A DNA stretch of 64,000 bases from JAFGDI01 sp963667715 (GCA_963667715.1 OY763926.1:2976001-3040000); one strand, 5' to 3'; shown: positions 8,165 to 17,168, counted from the stretch's first letter. Translations and numbers: made by a program. The notes: a model not told the origin generated them from the letters alone.

Positions 8165-9589
8165 GTGAACAAGCGATTTGAATCATCCCGTAATCATAGT
8201 ATGCTCAGTTTGATGAGAAGCAGTATAGCCCTTTTGGCTTGTGTTTTTTTAACAAACTCAGTAAAAGCAGCAACAGTACAGGCCAAAAAGCCCAATATTC
8301 TAGTTATTCTTGCTGACGATGCAACCTTTAACGACCTGCCGATGTACGGCGGAACAAATGTCAAGACCCCTCGCATAGATCGATTTGTGAAGGAGAGTAA
8401 GACATTCAACATGGCGTTTCTGACAATGTCAATGTGCCAGCCGTGTCGTACAGAACTGTATACGGGTATGTACCCTATGAGTACAATGACCTGCTGGAAC
8501 CACTGTGTAAGTCTGCCGACAACGAAAAGCGTGAGCCACTATTTGACAGCAGATGGCTATAGAGTGGGTCTGGCCGGTAAAAATCACTGTACACCACGTA
8601 AGGCGTTCCCATTTGATAATGTTCCAGGATTTCAGGATAATTGTGTAGCGGCAACCGCAGACTATAACTGCGATGGTATCGAGAAGTATATGTCAGAAGA
8701 TGATGACCAGCCGTTTTTCCTTACAATAGGTCTGGTGGTACCGCACGTACTGTGGACAGTAGGCGATGCCAGTCACTTCGACCCATCGAAATTTAATCTG
8801 CCACCGAATCTGGTAGATACCCCGGAGACCAGAAAAGACTTTGCAAGCTATCTGGCAGAGATCGAGGTATTGGATAAGAAAGTGGGCGATATTCTGGATA
8901 CACTGGAACGAACCGGCAAAGCAGATAATACAATGGTGATCTTCACCTCAGAACAGGGCGCTCAGTTTCCGGGCTGTAAGTGGACGAATTATGACACCGG
9001 CGTACATACCGGTCTTGCAGTTCGCTGGCCGGGGCATGTAAAAGAAAATACCCGTACAGAAGCGATAGTTCAATATGCAGATGTACTTCCTACTGTAATA
9101 GAAGCAACCGGAGGCGACAGTACTGTAGGTAACTTTGACGGTTCGAGCTTTTTGGACGTGTTACTAGATAAAAGCGATAAGCACCGTACATACAGCTATG
9201 CGATGCACAATAATGTGCCGGAAGGTTCACCCTATCCGATCCGTTCAGTGCGAAGTCAGCAATATCGCTATATCCGCAATCTGGCACCTGAGAATCTGCA
9301 TGTACAGAAATATGTAATGGGTATTAATCATACACATTACTGGATGTCGTGGATGCTGGCGGCAGGTAACAGGGAAAAGGCATATAATATTGTTAAAAGA
9401 TACATGGACCGGCCTGCCGAAGAGCTCTATGATACACAGAACGACCCTTACGAGCTGAATAATCTGGCCGGTAAGGAAGAATATGCAAGTATCCAGAAGA
9501 CACTCTCTGCCGAGCTGGCCAGATGGATGGACGAGCAGAATGACCCTGGTATTGGATTGGACTATTGGGGAGCAAATAGAAGGCATTGA
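8165..9589 (+). CDS. Exported formylglycine-dependent sulfatase
   Basis: A 474-aa S1-type sulfatase. A basic N terminus and hydrophobic stretch (about 18-35) form a signal peptide. Metal-binding Asp51-Asp52 lie in NILVILADD. Cys91 in CQPCR matches the C-x-P-x-R motif whose cysteine is oxidised to formylglycine by a maturase not encoded here. TSEQGAQFPGCKW supplies the C-terminal metal/substrate loop. The sequence most resembles the sulfamidase/heparan-sulfatase-like branch, but the substrate is an inference. The start is GTG with GGAG eight bases upstream; an ATG at codon 13 has no ribosome site. It probably desulfates polysaccharide outside the cytoplasm. Confidence 0.92.
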   Translation: MNKRFESSRNHSMLSLMRSSIALLACVFLTNSVKAATVQAKKPNILVILADDATFNDLPMYGGTNVKTPRIDRFVKESKTFNMAFLTMSMCQPCRTELYTGMYPMSTMTCWNHCVSLPTTKSVSHYLTADGYRVGLAGKNHCTPRKAFPFDNVPGFQDNCVAATADYNCDGIEKYMSEDDDQPFFLTIGLVVPHVLWTVGDASHFDPSKFNLPPNLVDTPETRKDFASYLAEIEVLDKKVGDILDTLERTGKADNTMVIFTSEQGAQFPGCKWTNYDTGVHTGLAVRWPGHVKENTRTEAIVQYADVLPTVIEATGGDSTVGNFDGSSFLDVLLDKSDKHRTYSYAMHNNVPEGSPYPIRSVRSQQYRYIRNLAPENLHVQKYVMGINHTHYWMSWMLAAGNREKAYNIVKRYMDRPAEELYDTQNDPYELNNLAGKEEYASIQKTLSAELARWMDEQNDPGIGLDYWGANRRH

Positions 9590-9650
9590 GTTAGAATTTA
9601 GTCCCGATGTACATCGGGATAGGAATTAGTTAATTCCGTTGATAATATTA

Positions 9651-9688
9651 CAGCCAGAGTAGGTATTACTGCCCTCTGGCTGTTTTTT
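9651..9688 (+). terminator. Rho-independent terminator after sulfatase gene
   Basis: CAGCCAGAG and CTCTGGCTG form a perfect 9-bp stem, followed by seven T. Confidence 0.9.
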
Positions 9689-9710
9689 TATCTGCATAAT
9701 CGTTATATAT

Positions 9711-9874
9711 TACTCAAACTGACCGATGGTCAGTTTGATAGGATTTAGAATTCAGAATTTAGCAATTAGTTGAATAGAATGACTTCAAAAACTAATTACT
9801 AATCAACAATCATTAAGCCCTTTTTTGATAGTGGATTACAATATACAAACTGAAGAACTAGGTCAGTTTGAGTA
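9711..9874. repeat. MITE-like element with 14-bp terminal inverted repeats
   Basis: TACTCAAACTGACC at 9711-9724 is repeated exactly as its reverse complement at 9861-9874. Each end is itself partly palindromic: CAAACTGACC-GAT-GGTCAGTTTG on the left, and CAAACTGA / TCAGTTTG on the right. An outer imperfect pair, TTAAGCCC (9813) and GGGCTTA (9894), brackets the right end. There is no coding capacity inside. No target duplication is certain. Confidence 0.5.
9740..9774 (+). repeat. Heptamer array (AGGATTT family), copy 1
   Basis: Five in-phase 7-mers of the pattern AGNNNTT (AGGATTT, AGAATTC, AGAATTT, AGCAATT, then a degenerate one). It lies inside the inverted-repeat element. Other copies are at 28124, 32283 and 41537. 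Confidence 0.65.
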
Positions 9875-9900
9875 TATTATCATTAAGGGGGTAGGGCTTA

Positions 9901-10005
9901 TTTAGACTGGATAACCGCCCGAATACGGGCTGGATTTTACGACAGATCGATGCAAGATATAACAATTAGTAAATATGTATCAATTCCCCAATTGCGTGGG
10001 AATAA
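9901..10005 (+). ncRNA. Candidate structured RNA element, copy 1
   Basis: GGATAACC, hairpin GCCCG-AATA-CGGGC, CTGGAT, CGACAGAT, and a second hairpin ATTCCC...GGGAAT around a conserved ATTGCG. The copy at 32349-32456 keeps both hairpins with paired base changes. It lies about 370-470 nt upstream of a gene for an exported protein, on the same strand, so it may be a leader RNA. It matches no riboswitch class I can recall. Confidence 0.4.
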
Positions 10006-10367
10006 TATGAAAAAAAACACATCAATTATAATATCATGCTATATCCCTGATTAGAGCCACTTAAAATTGGCAAAAGGCTAAAATACATATATTATTGACT
10101 AATTTGAGTTTTCTTTTGCATGATCATGGTCAATTTTGTATAGTGAAATATAAGGAAAGAGAATTATATACCAAACCAGCTAAGTGTTATTCCCGATAAT
10201 ATATTAGTAATGCGAATGCTGTTACTACTGGTTGCCTCAGGGTATATACCACAGCCTTCCCAAACAAACGATAAACAAACCTGCTCTGCTAACAAATAAC
10301 GATAGAAAACAAACACAAAACACATAATTTATACTTTTTTACTATTAACACAAAAAAGAGGATGATT

Positions 10368-13300
10368 ATGAAAGTTCAGAAATGCGTATTGACAGCATGT
10401 ATGCTGTTATCGTTATTTATTAGCACAACCTGTCTGGCCGTTGGCACAATAGTACAGTATAGTGCGTACGATCTAACAGGGACAATGTCCGGGGCTACAG
10501 TTGCAACCTGGCGTGACATGACAGGTAATGGCTACGATGCAACACAAGCCAACAATTCTAATCGCCCCACATATCAAGCTAATGCAATAAACGGACACCC
10601 TGCACTACATTTTGACAGCAGCAATAATACTTACCTTGAGCTGGCAAGACCAGTCGCAGACGATTTTACCATAGCGATCGTATTTCAAAGCGGTCAGGGA
10701 GTGGGTACCGGAACAAGTTACTATCAAGGTGCCGGTCTGGTAAGTGGTGAGATGCCCTCCTCTGTTAATGACTACTGTCTGGCATTAAACGCAGACGGTA
10801 AGGTTCTGGCGGGAACCGGTAACCCGGACAAGAATCTGGTATCAGCTACGGGTTTTAACGATAATATGCCGCACTTTGCGGTATTCAGGCGGGTCAGGGC
10901 AAATGGTTCGCTAACCCTTTTTATTGACGGTAGGATAGAGGCTGCAAATACAGGTAATACCTATTCGCTAACCAAACCTAACAGATTGGTTATTGGTGCC
11001 CAGCAGGTATTGAATAATTACTTTACGGGTGATATTGCCGAGATAACAATATATGATACGGCATTAAGTGATAACAGTATATTCAGTCTGTCACAGCAGG
11101 TAAGAGAGCAGTATATTAACGGCGGGCCAGGTAAGGCCAGTGAGCCGGAACCGGCAAATAGTTCGCAGAACGTTAGCATTAATACCAATCTCAGCTGGGA
11201 AGCTGGTGATACCGCTCAGACACACAGGTTATATTTTGGCAAGAGCTTTCCACTGCCATTTATAGTATCAACCAGCAATAACACCTACCAGATAAGTGGC
11301 CTGGAACCAGATAGCAAGTATTACTGGAGAGTTGACCAATACAATGCTACAGCTGGTACAACCGGCGATGTATGGTCGTTTAATACCACACATAGCGGTG
11401 ATGTAGTCGCTGACGGTAAAGTGAATATTACCGACTTTGGTATGCTGGCGGCTAACTGGCTGAGCTCATGCAATAGTGCAAATGGCTGGTGCAACAGCAG
11501 TGATACAAATCGAAGCGGTCAGGTGAATAGTTCTGACATGCAGGATATTGCTGAGAACTGGCTATACGACAGCAAAGACTACCCAATGCCGGTTGCTGTA
11601 AGCTATAACCCGTTCAGTTTTACCGTTAAAGATGAGACTACACTGGAACCGGTACCAATGGTCAAGATCTCAACGGTCAATGAAATATATACGTATACAG
11701 ATAATGATGGTCGGGCAGCTTTTCTTGAACCTGGTCTGCTGGGCAAAGATGTATTTTTCACCTTTTCGAGTGAAGATTACGAGATGAACGGCGACTTCTT
11801 CGGGTATCATGGCCGTACAATAATTCCATCAAAAGGTGGAAGTATTGAGATATTGCTGCCAAGGAAAGAAGAAAGCGGGTCACTATACCTTCGTGAAAGG
11901 TTAGATGGATCTGAGCCATTATATGATATTGCGGGAGTAGTAACATGCAGCTGTTTGGGCGGAGTAACAGCGGTTTCTAATGCCGGCGATGAAGGGGTAG
12001 GTGACTATGCCCTGCGATTTGACGGGGTCAATGACTATATATCAGTACCGCGCAAGATAGCAGACGACTTTACCATTTCGTTCAAGATAAAGACCACCCA
12101 AACATCAGCTAATGCAGTAAACTGGTATAATGGTATCGGTCTGGTTGACGCGGAGATGTCGGGATTCCAAAGTGACTTTGGTGTGAGTATGGCAAATGGG
12201 TACATACTGTTTGGTACGGGTAATTCCGACTATACCATGAAGTCTACACAGAAAGTAAATGACGGCAAATGGCATATGGTAACTGCGGTAAGAGAAAAAG
12301 ACTCGGGCAGATTATCGATTTATATCGACAGTAAGCTAAACAAACAGGCTAATGCCGGAAAGAGCTCACTGACGAGCCCGAGCCAGATCAATATAGGAAA
12401 GATACTGACAGGTGGAAACTACTTTAACGGTATGATGGACGATATATGTATATTGGACCATGCATTAAGCGGCAGCGAGGTGTACTGTCTGTACAATAAA
12501 GCTGCTATACCGGCCGATGAGAGCGTTGCACCGTTTATTCTGAAGATAATAGACTCTCAGACGGGTCGTGGTGTGCCGCTGGTACAGGTGGTAACAGATA
12601 GCGGTCTGGAGTTTTATACTGACAGTGCTGGTGTTGTAACTATGGTACAGCCGGATCTGTTGGGGCGACATGTGAAGTTTACACTATGGAGCCATGGCTA
12701 TAGCGGTAAAGATGTAACGCTTAGCTGTGAAGAAGGAGTGCTGAGCAATGTCTCGATAGTGAGGAATAATATAGCTGAAAGAATGTACCGGATAACAGGC
12801 GGCGGTATATATAATCATTCATTTATTGCAGGACTTGATTTTCCACTGGCTCACCCGGTACTTAGCGGTAAAGTGGTCGGTCAGGATACGGTGTCAATGA
12901 CTGAGTATAAAGGTAAGCTGCACTGGCTATGGGGTGATACGAGCAGGCCATCTTATCCGCTGGGTAATTTCCATACATCTGGTGCGACTTCGGAGCTGCC
13001 CGGTGCGGGAGGACTGGAGGCAGATGAAGGGATCGATCTGGAGTACTTTGTAAATAATGAAGGCTTTAGTAAAGAGATGTTCCCGACGAATGAAGCTAAC
13101 CTAGTATGGATGAATTCACTGTGTACCGTTTCCAGTGCAAGCGGTGAAAGAATGGTGGGCAGCTATGCATTCCTCGACGGGAGTGCAAGTGTATTTGAAA
13201 ACGGCATGGCAATATTTAACGACAGCCAGAGTATATATCAGAAGCTGGTAGTATTCACTGATAATCATAATATTAAGCCAAATGGTTCGGCGTGTAAGTA

Positions 13301-13943
13301 TGATGGCTATATCTATATGAATTGTCCATATCCATGTATAAGGATCAGGCCGGAACTTAGCTATATGTCAGACCCGACTACGTATGAGGCATTTACATGT
13401 CTGGCACCAGGGACCAAATATGAGGACAATAATGTAACGCTGGATAAGGATGCATCTGGTAAGCTGATATGGGGCTGGAAGGCTAACACCTCTCCAATCA
13501 ATGATCAGCAATGGGAACGGATGGTCAATGCCGGGCTGGTCAGCCATAGCCAGAGATGGAATTGGATGACAGAGAAGGATAATCCCAATAGTCATATATA
13601 CATTGCCTGTGGCTCGGCAAGTTATAATCCATATCGGAATAAGTGGGTAATGATAATCGGGCAGTCATTTGGCACATCATCATTTTTAGGTGAAATATGG
13701 TACAGCGAAGCTGACAGTCCAGAAGGACCGTGGACCAGTGCGGTTAAGGTTATTACCCATGATAACTATACTATGTACAATATATACCTGCACCCGGAAC
13801 TGAATCAGGAAAACGGGCGATATATTTACTTTGAAGGAACATATGTTAATACATATACCTCAAACCCGAATATAACACCGAGATATAATTATAATCAGAT
13901 GATGTACAGGCTGGATCTATCAAATCCGGTATTACATCAGTAA
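10368..13943 (+). CDS. Secreted multidomain LamG/FN3/dockerin protein
   Basis: A protein of 1191 aa. In order: signal peptide (to about 26), LamG domain (about 28-245, ending ITIYDTALSD), FN3-like domain (about 258-345), dockerin-like pair (about 347-405, ITDFGMLAANWL and SSDMQDIAENWL), a carboxypeptidase-regulatory-like sandwich (about 415-480), a second LamG domain (about 520-720, ending CILDHALSG), a second regulatory-like sandwich (about 730-790), and a C-terminal region of about 400 aa with repeated aromatic strands (LHWLWGDTSRP, EIWYSEADSPEGPW) that looks like a DUF4185 or glycosidase-type beta-propeller. The propeller may be the catalytic part, but no active site is certain. I chose the ATG at 10368, six bases after AAGAGG, over the ATG at 10362. 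A stem-loop follows the stop. Confidence 0.85.
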   Translation: MKVQKCVLTACMLLSLFISTTCLAVGTIVQYSAYDLTGTMSGATVATWRDMTGNGYDATQANNSNRPTYQANAINGHPALHFDSSNNTYLELARPVADDFTIAIVFQSGQGVGTGTSYYQGAGLVSGEMPSSVNDYCLALNADGKVLAGTGNPDKNLVSATGFNDNMPHFAVFRRVRANGSLTLFIDGRIEAANTGNTYSLTKPNRLVIGAQQVLNNYFTGDIAEITIYDTALSDNSIFSLSQQVREQYINGGPGKASEPEPANSSQNVSINTNLSWEAGDTAQTHRLYFGKSFPLPFIVSTSNNTYQISGLEPDSKYYWRVDQYNATAGTTGDVWSFNTTHSGDVVADGKVNITDFGMLAANWLSSCNSANGWCNSSDTNRSGQVNSSDMQDIAENWLYDSKDYPMPVAVSYNPFSFTVKDETTLEPVPMVKISTVNEIYTYTDNDGRAAFLEPGLLGKDVFFTFSSEDYEMNGDFFGYHGRTIIPSKGGSIEILLPRKEESGSLYLRERLDGSEPLYDIAGVVTCSCLGGVTAVSNAGDEGVGDYALRFDGVNDYISVPRKIADDFTISFKIKTTQTSANAVNWYNGIGLVDAEMSGFQSDFGVSMANGYILFGTGNSDYTMKSTQKVNDGKWHMVTAVREKDSGRLSIYIDSKLNKQANAGKSSLTSPSQINIGKILTGGNYFNGMMDDICILDHALSGSEVYCLYNKAAIPADESVAPFILKIIDSQTGRGVPLVQVVTDSGLEFYTDSAGVVTMVQPDLLGRHVKFTLWSHGYSGKDVTLSCEEGVLSNVSIVRNNIAERMYRITGGGIYNHSFIAGLDFPLAHPVLSGKVVGQDTVSMTEYKGKLHWLWGDTSRPSYPLGNFHTSGATSELPGAGGLEADEGIDLEYFVNNEGFSKEMFPTNEANLVWMNSLCTVSSASGERMVGSYAFLDGSASVFENGMAIFNDSQSIYQKLVVFTDNHNIKPNGSACKYDGYIYMNCPYPCIRIRPELSYMSDPTTYEAFTCLAPGTKYEDNNVTLDKDASGKLIWGWKANTSPINDQQWERMVNAGLVSHSQRWNWMTEKDNPNSHIYIACGSASYNPYRNKWVMIIGQSFGTSSFLGEIWYSEADSPEGPWTSAVKVITHDNYTMYNIYLHPELNQENGRYIYFEGTYVNTYTSNPNITPRYNYNQMMYRLDLSNPVLHQ

Positions 13944-13964
13944 GGATATATACAGGTTAAAAGT

Positions 13965-13993
13965 GGGCAGATGCAGAATAGATGCATCTGCCC
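13965..13993 (+). terminator. Stem-loop after multidomain gene
   Basis: GGGCAGATGCA and TGCATCTGCCC form a perfect 11-bp stem. The following sequence is only moderately T-rich. Confidence 0.7.
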
Positions 13994-14001
13994 TGCTTTG
14001 T

Positions 14002-14895
14002 TTATAATATGCTTATTTGTTTTTCAGTTGAGTTCATGTATGCTCTGGCACCAATGGGGAAATAATAGTTTTGGCAGTTATGGCCGAAATCCTGAATCTT
14101 CAGGATGGGGAATTGCTTATCCTTGGTGAAATCGAGCAGGAGATCTTCCATCTGACTATTTGCGGGTTCCAGCTCTTCCATACTGTAGACATGACCAACA
14201 ATGGCTCCATTTATCTTATCGAAGACATTATAAGAATCCAGCTGTTTGAAGCAATTCAGACATCTGGATTCATCGATATTAAAAGCTTCGAGCATAAGGA
14301 TAGAGTCATTGAAGTCGGGCCAGAAATCGGTTTCTGCGAGTTTGAGCAGGCATCTTAGATTACCGCCTTTTAAGATACCTTCAGCTGAACCTGGCCTAAT
14401 GGTTTGACGCGGGCCGTTAGCGGGGATATGGCCTATGTTTCTATTTACCAATATATCAAAGAAGCTTTGACTGGCATATTCGCCAAAATGTTTTCCCAGA
14501 CCATAGGTAATATCGCCGCCATGAAAGGTGATAAAACCTGCATAGTGGTTAAAGGCATTTAGTAAAACGGTAATGTCACTGATACCGACTAAGATCTTGG
14601 GGTTACACTTAACTATGCTCCAATCGACATATTTGAGGGTTTGCTCGGCGATATTGCCGCCCTGGGCACAGAAGACCGCCTTTACTGTCGGGTCGGAGAA
14701 CATACGATTGAGATCATCAGCTTTTAAGGAGGGATCATCGGTATTAAGATGATTACCAAGTTTGATATTGAAACCAAGAGATATTAGCTGGTTTATACCT
14801 GTATCAAAAAGCTTGTTATTAGTAACTTTTTCAGATGGTGCGACGATACCAATAGAATCGCCAATAGTAATAGATTCTGGCCAAATACTTTTCAT
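14002..14895 (-). CDS. LD-carboxypeptidase-like peptidase, family S66
   Basis: A 297-aa S66 peptidase, the family of LD-carboxypeptidase A and microcin-C immunity protein. The N terminus has the typical GDSIGIVAPS. The nucleophile is near Ser106 in VGISDIT. The other catalytic residues fit Glu in LMLEAF and His in KIQDFGHN, followed by PIGARAYM. The family removes the terminal D-Ala from cytoplasmic murein tetrapeptides during recycling. The ATG at 14895 follows GGAAA and starts at the family's usual N terminus; the frame upstream of it (to 15018) crosses a terminator and is not coding. It lies downstream of rmlA on the same strand. Confidence 0.88.
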   Translation of the reverse strand: MKSIWPESITIGDSIGIVAPSEKVTNNKLFDTGINQLISLGFNIKLGNHLNTDDPSLKADDLNRMFSDPTVKAVFCAQGGNIAEQTLKYVDWSIVKCNPKILVGISDITVLLNAFNHYAGFITFHGGDITYGLGKHFGEYASQSFFDILVNRNIGHIPANGPRQTIRPGSAEGILKGGNLRCLLKLAETDFWPDFNDSILMLEAFNIDESRCLNCFKQLDSYNVFDKINGAIVGHVYSMEELEPANSQMEDLLLDFTKDKQFPILKIQDFGHNCQNYYFPIGARAYMNSTEKQISIL

Positions 14896-14904
14896 ATTAA
14901 TTTC

Positions 14905-14944
14905 CAAAAAACATAGCCTGCTGGTAATGGTCACCAGCAGGCTA
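14905..14944 (-). terminator. Terminator between rmlA and the S66 gene
   Basis: TAGCCTGCTGGT and ACCAGCAGGCTA form a perfect 12-bp stem around seven bases, followed on the minus strand by T6. The T run directly abuts the ribosome site of the S66 gene. Confidence 0.85.
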
Positions 14945-14998
14945 TCACAAAGAGTTAAATTAAACAACAGAGATCTATAAAGATACTCTGCTGATTTT

Positions 14999-15880
14999 TT
15001 ATAAATGTATGCCTTCATTCACCAGTGAGAGTAGATACTGGCCGTAATGGTTCTTTTTCAGAGGTTCAGCCAGTTTGAGCAGTTGTTCATCACTAATATA
15101 TCCTTTAGTATAAGCAACTTCTTCCGGACAGCAAATCATTAATCCCTGACGCTGCTGAACGGTATAGACAAAATTCGATGCCTGTAGCATGGACTCTGGT
15201 GTGCCGGTGTCAAGCCAGGCAGTACCACGGCCAAGTAAGCCGACGGTAAGTTCGCCCAGCTCGAGATACTTTCTGTTTACATCGGTAATTTCCAGCTCAC
15301 CTCTAGGCGAAGGTTTAATATCAGCGGCAATATCAGTGATCTTATCATCATAGAAATACAGACCGACAGCGGCATAGTTGCTCTTAGGCTTTTGCGGCTT
15401 TTCTTCTATGCTGGTAACGCTGCCATCAGTACGATCGAATTCGATAACGCCGTAGCGCTCGGGGTCACGAACCCAATAGCCGTAGATACGGGCACCGTTG
15501 GTAATCTGAGCAGACTCAGAGAGAGACTGGGCGAGGCCATGGCCGTAAAAGATATTGTCACCGAGTACTAAACTAGCCGGGCCGCCATTGATGAAATCTT
15601 TACCAATTATGAAAGCCTGAGCCAAACCCTCTGGAGCTGGCTGCTCGGCATATTCCAGGGAAAGCCCCCACTGTGAGCCATCGCCAAGCAAGTCGCGGAA
15701 AACCGGTAGATCGCGAGGAGTAGAGATAATCAGTATCTCACGAATACCAGCTAACATAAGAACACAAAGCGGATAATAAATCATCGGCTTATCATATATA
15801 GGCAGTATTTGCTTACTAACAGAATGAGTCATAGGATGCAAGCGAGTACCGCTGCCGCCGGCGAGAATAATACCTTTCAT
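14999..15880 (-). CDS. rmlA: Glucose-1-phosphate thymidylyltransferase
   Basis: A 293-aa nucleotidyltransferase that makes dTDP-glucose from glucose 1-phosphate and dTTP, the first step toward dTDP-rhamnose and related sugars. The N-terminal signature GGSGTRLHPMT, the product-binding SKQILPIYDKPMIYYPL, VLGDNIFYG, the central EEKPQKPKSNYAAVGLYFYD and the GTAWLDTGTPESML segment are all intact, and the length is normal. GGGAG lies 8 bases upstream of the ATG. rmlB, rmlC and rmlD are not adjacent, so the rest of the pathway must lie elsewhere. Confidence 0.95.
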   Translation of the reverse strand: MKGIILAGGSGTRLHPMTHSVSKQILPIYDKPMIYYPLCVLMLAGIREILIISTPRDLPVFRDLLGDGSQWGLSLEYAEQPAPEGLAQAFIIGKDFINGGPASLVLGDNIFYGHGLAQSLSESAQITNGARIYGYWVRDPERYGVIEFDRTDGSVTSIEEKPQKPKSNYAAVGLYFYDDKITDIAADIKPSPRGELEITDVNRKYLELGELTVGLLGRGTAWLDTGTPESMLQASNFVYTVQQRQGLMICCPEEVAYTKGYISDEQLLKLAEPLKKNHYGQYLLSLVNEGIHL

Positions 15881-15960
15881 TTAACAACTCCCAAAAATGA
15901 TAAATTTAAGCGTTTATAGTGTTTACTGAATTAGCTATATAAAGTATGAGCAAAACGTTT

Positions 15961-15981
15961 AGTAATAAGTAACAAGCTACT
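15961..15981 (+). repeat. Short heptamer array (AGTAAYA family)
   Basis: AGTAATA and AGTAACA followed by AGCTACT, in the spacer upstream of rmlA. It has no hairpin tail and looks like a shortened member of the family at 5411. Confidence 0.5.
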
Positions 15982-16119
15982 GTAAACCTATAATTGAATA
16001 TAAATAATATTTAATACTATTATTTACAAGTCATGAAGTCAAGTGAACTTGGTTAAAAATAGAGTTAATAATCGTTATTTAATGAGATATTGACGGATAA
16101 TCGTCCTATAATAGCTATT

Positions 16120-17073
16120 TTACCGAAAGAGCCAGCGTTTGATGTGGTAGAATTTTACTGGTGGGCAGATGTTCTGGCCGGCTGGTGGCGGCGGGGTCAG
16201 GATATGGGCGTACGCTTTATCTATAGTAATATTTAGAGGTTCTTCCGGTCCGTCGTCGCCGTCGAGTTGTACAGCAACCTCAAACTCGCTTGATATTTGT
16301 AATTCACGGCACTTCATACGGGTTGTGGTTGAGAGTTTGTGGTCTTTTTTGAGGACAGTGAATAATGATTGCTTAAGCAGCTGCCAGCGAGAGCGACAGC
16401 GAAAGACGGTAAGGTCAAGGAACCCATCGCAGCAATCAGCCTCAGGGGCAATTCCAATACCAATTGCATATCGGCTGATATTTGACACAAATATCAGGGC
16501 TGGATCGTTACAAACATTAGTGCCGTCGGCGATGACTTTAATCGGTACGTATTTATATGCCCAGAACGTTCTAACCAGCGGCCAAAGATAGTCAAGCGGG
16601 GTTATATGCCCTTTTCTCTTATGATGCACATAGCGAACAACCTGAGCATCGAAGCCAACACCAATAACCGCCATAAAATGTTGGTCGTTAACCCGTCCGA
16701 GATCGATCTCGCGTATAATGCCATGCTCGATAGCCGAGATAGTGTTTTTTAATGTGCCGTCAAGCCCAAGTTCGCAAGCAAGCAGATTCTCTGTACCAGA
16801 GGGGAGGATAAGTACCGGCACTTTACTGCCGGCAGCAGCTTCGAGAACGATCCTTACACTGCCGTCACCACCGGCGATTATAACTGTATCATACTTATCA
16901 TTTACCGCTTCACGAGTAAGTTCAGCGGCATGTTCAAGTGATTTGGTTAAATGTATTGATACATGATCGCCGCGTGATACCAGGTAATCTTTTAGCTTCT
17001 TGAGCCTTTCAACTCTAAGATTAGAGCCTGACTTTGGGTTTATGATAAGTTTATATTTTTTGGGTTGAGACAT
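16120..17073 (-). CDS. Diacylglycerol kinase-family lipid kinase
   Basis: A protein of about 317 aa of the DagK/YegS/sphingosine-kinase fold. The ATP-binding loop is seen as IIAGGDGSV with the downstream LPSGTENLLACELGL, and the N terminus (YKLIINPKSG) is typical. The C-terminal beta-sandwich includes GVGFDAQVV and QLDGDDGPEEP (family DGE/DGD motif). It should phosphorylate a lipid such as diacylglycerol at the inner membrane face. The start is uncertain: an ATG at 17073 has GGAG only three bases upstream, and an in-frame GTG at 17082 is possible. Confidence 0.88.
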   Translation of the reverse strand: MSQPKKYKLIINPKSGSNLRVERLKKLKDYLVSRGDHVSIHLTKSLEHAAELTREAVNDKYDTVIIAGGDGSVRIVLEAAAGSKVPVLILPSGTENLLACELGLDGTLKNTISAIEHGIIREIDLGRVNDQHFMAVIGVGFDAQVVRYVHHKRKGHITPLDYLWPLVRTFWAYKYVPIKVIADGTNVCNDPALIFVSNISRYAIGIGIAPEADCCDGFLDLTVFRCRSRWQLLKQSLFTVLKKDHKLSTTTRMKCRELQISSEFEVAVQLDGDDGPEEPLNITIDKAYAHILTPPPPAGQNICPPVKFYHIKRWLFR

Positions 17074-17100
17074 TCGCTCCACATTTCTTTTACTTATGTG

Positions 17101-17168
17101 TTCGCTTCGCTCACGTCTAAAAAAACAAACTAAAGTTTGAACTCTTAAAGCTCGCTTCGCTCGCTACC
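17101..17168. repeat. CGCTTCGCTC repeats between lipid kinase and aldolase genes
   Basis: CGCTTCGCTC occurs twice in direct orientation (near 17103 and 17152) around an AAACTAAAGTTT inverted repeat. It is a short intergenic repeat with no coding role, and its function is unknown. Confidence 0.4.

Larger units (their letters stand above)
9590..10367. other. Long repeat-rich intergenic region
   Basis: No gene is seen. In order: a palindrome TCCCGATGTACATCGGGA (9602-9619), a terminator, a compact element bounded by inverted repeats (9711-9874) that contains a heptamer array, a hairpin element with a second copy at 32.3 kb (9901-10005), and AT-rich sequence before the multidomain gene. Confidence 0.75.

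Noticed and set aside
9714..9738. TetR operator as the sole explanation of the palindrome
   Set aside because: No TetR-type gene is near, and the same sequence recurs inverted 140 bases away, so a repeat element explains it better.
9901..10005. Known riboswitch or ribozyme (c-di-GMP, cobalamin, hammerhead and similar)
   Set aside because: The conserved core strings of those classes are not present; only a new or uncatalogued element fits what is seen.
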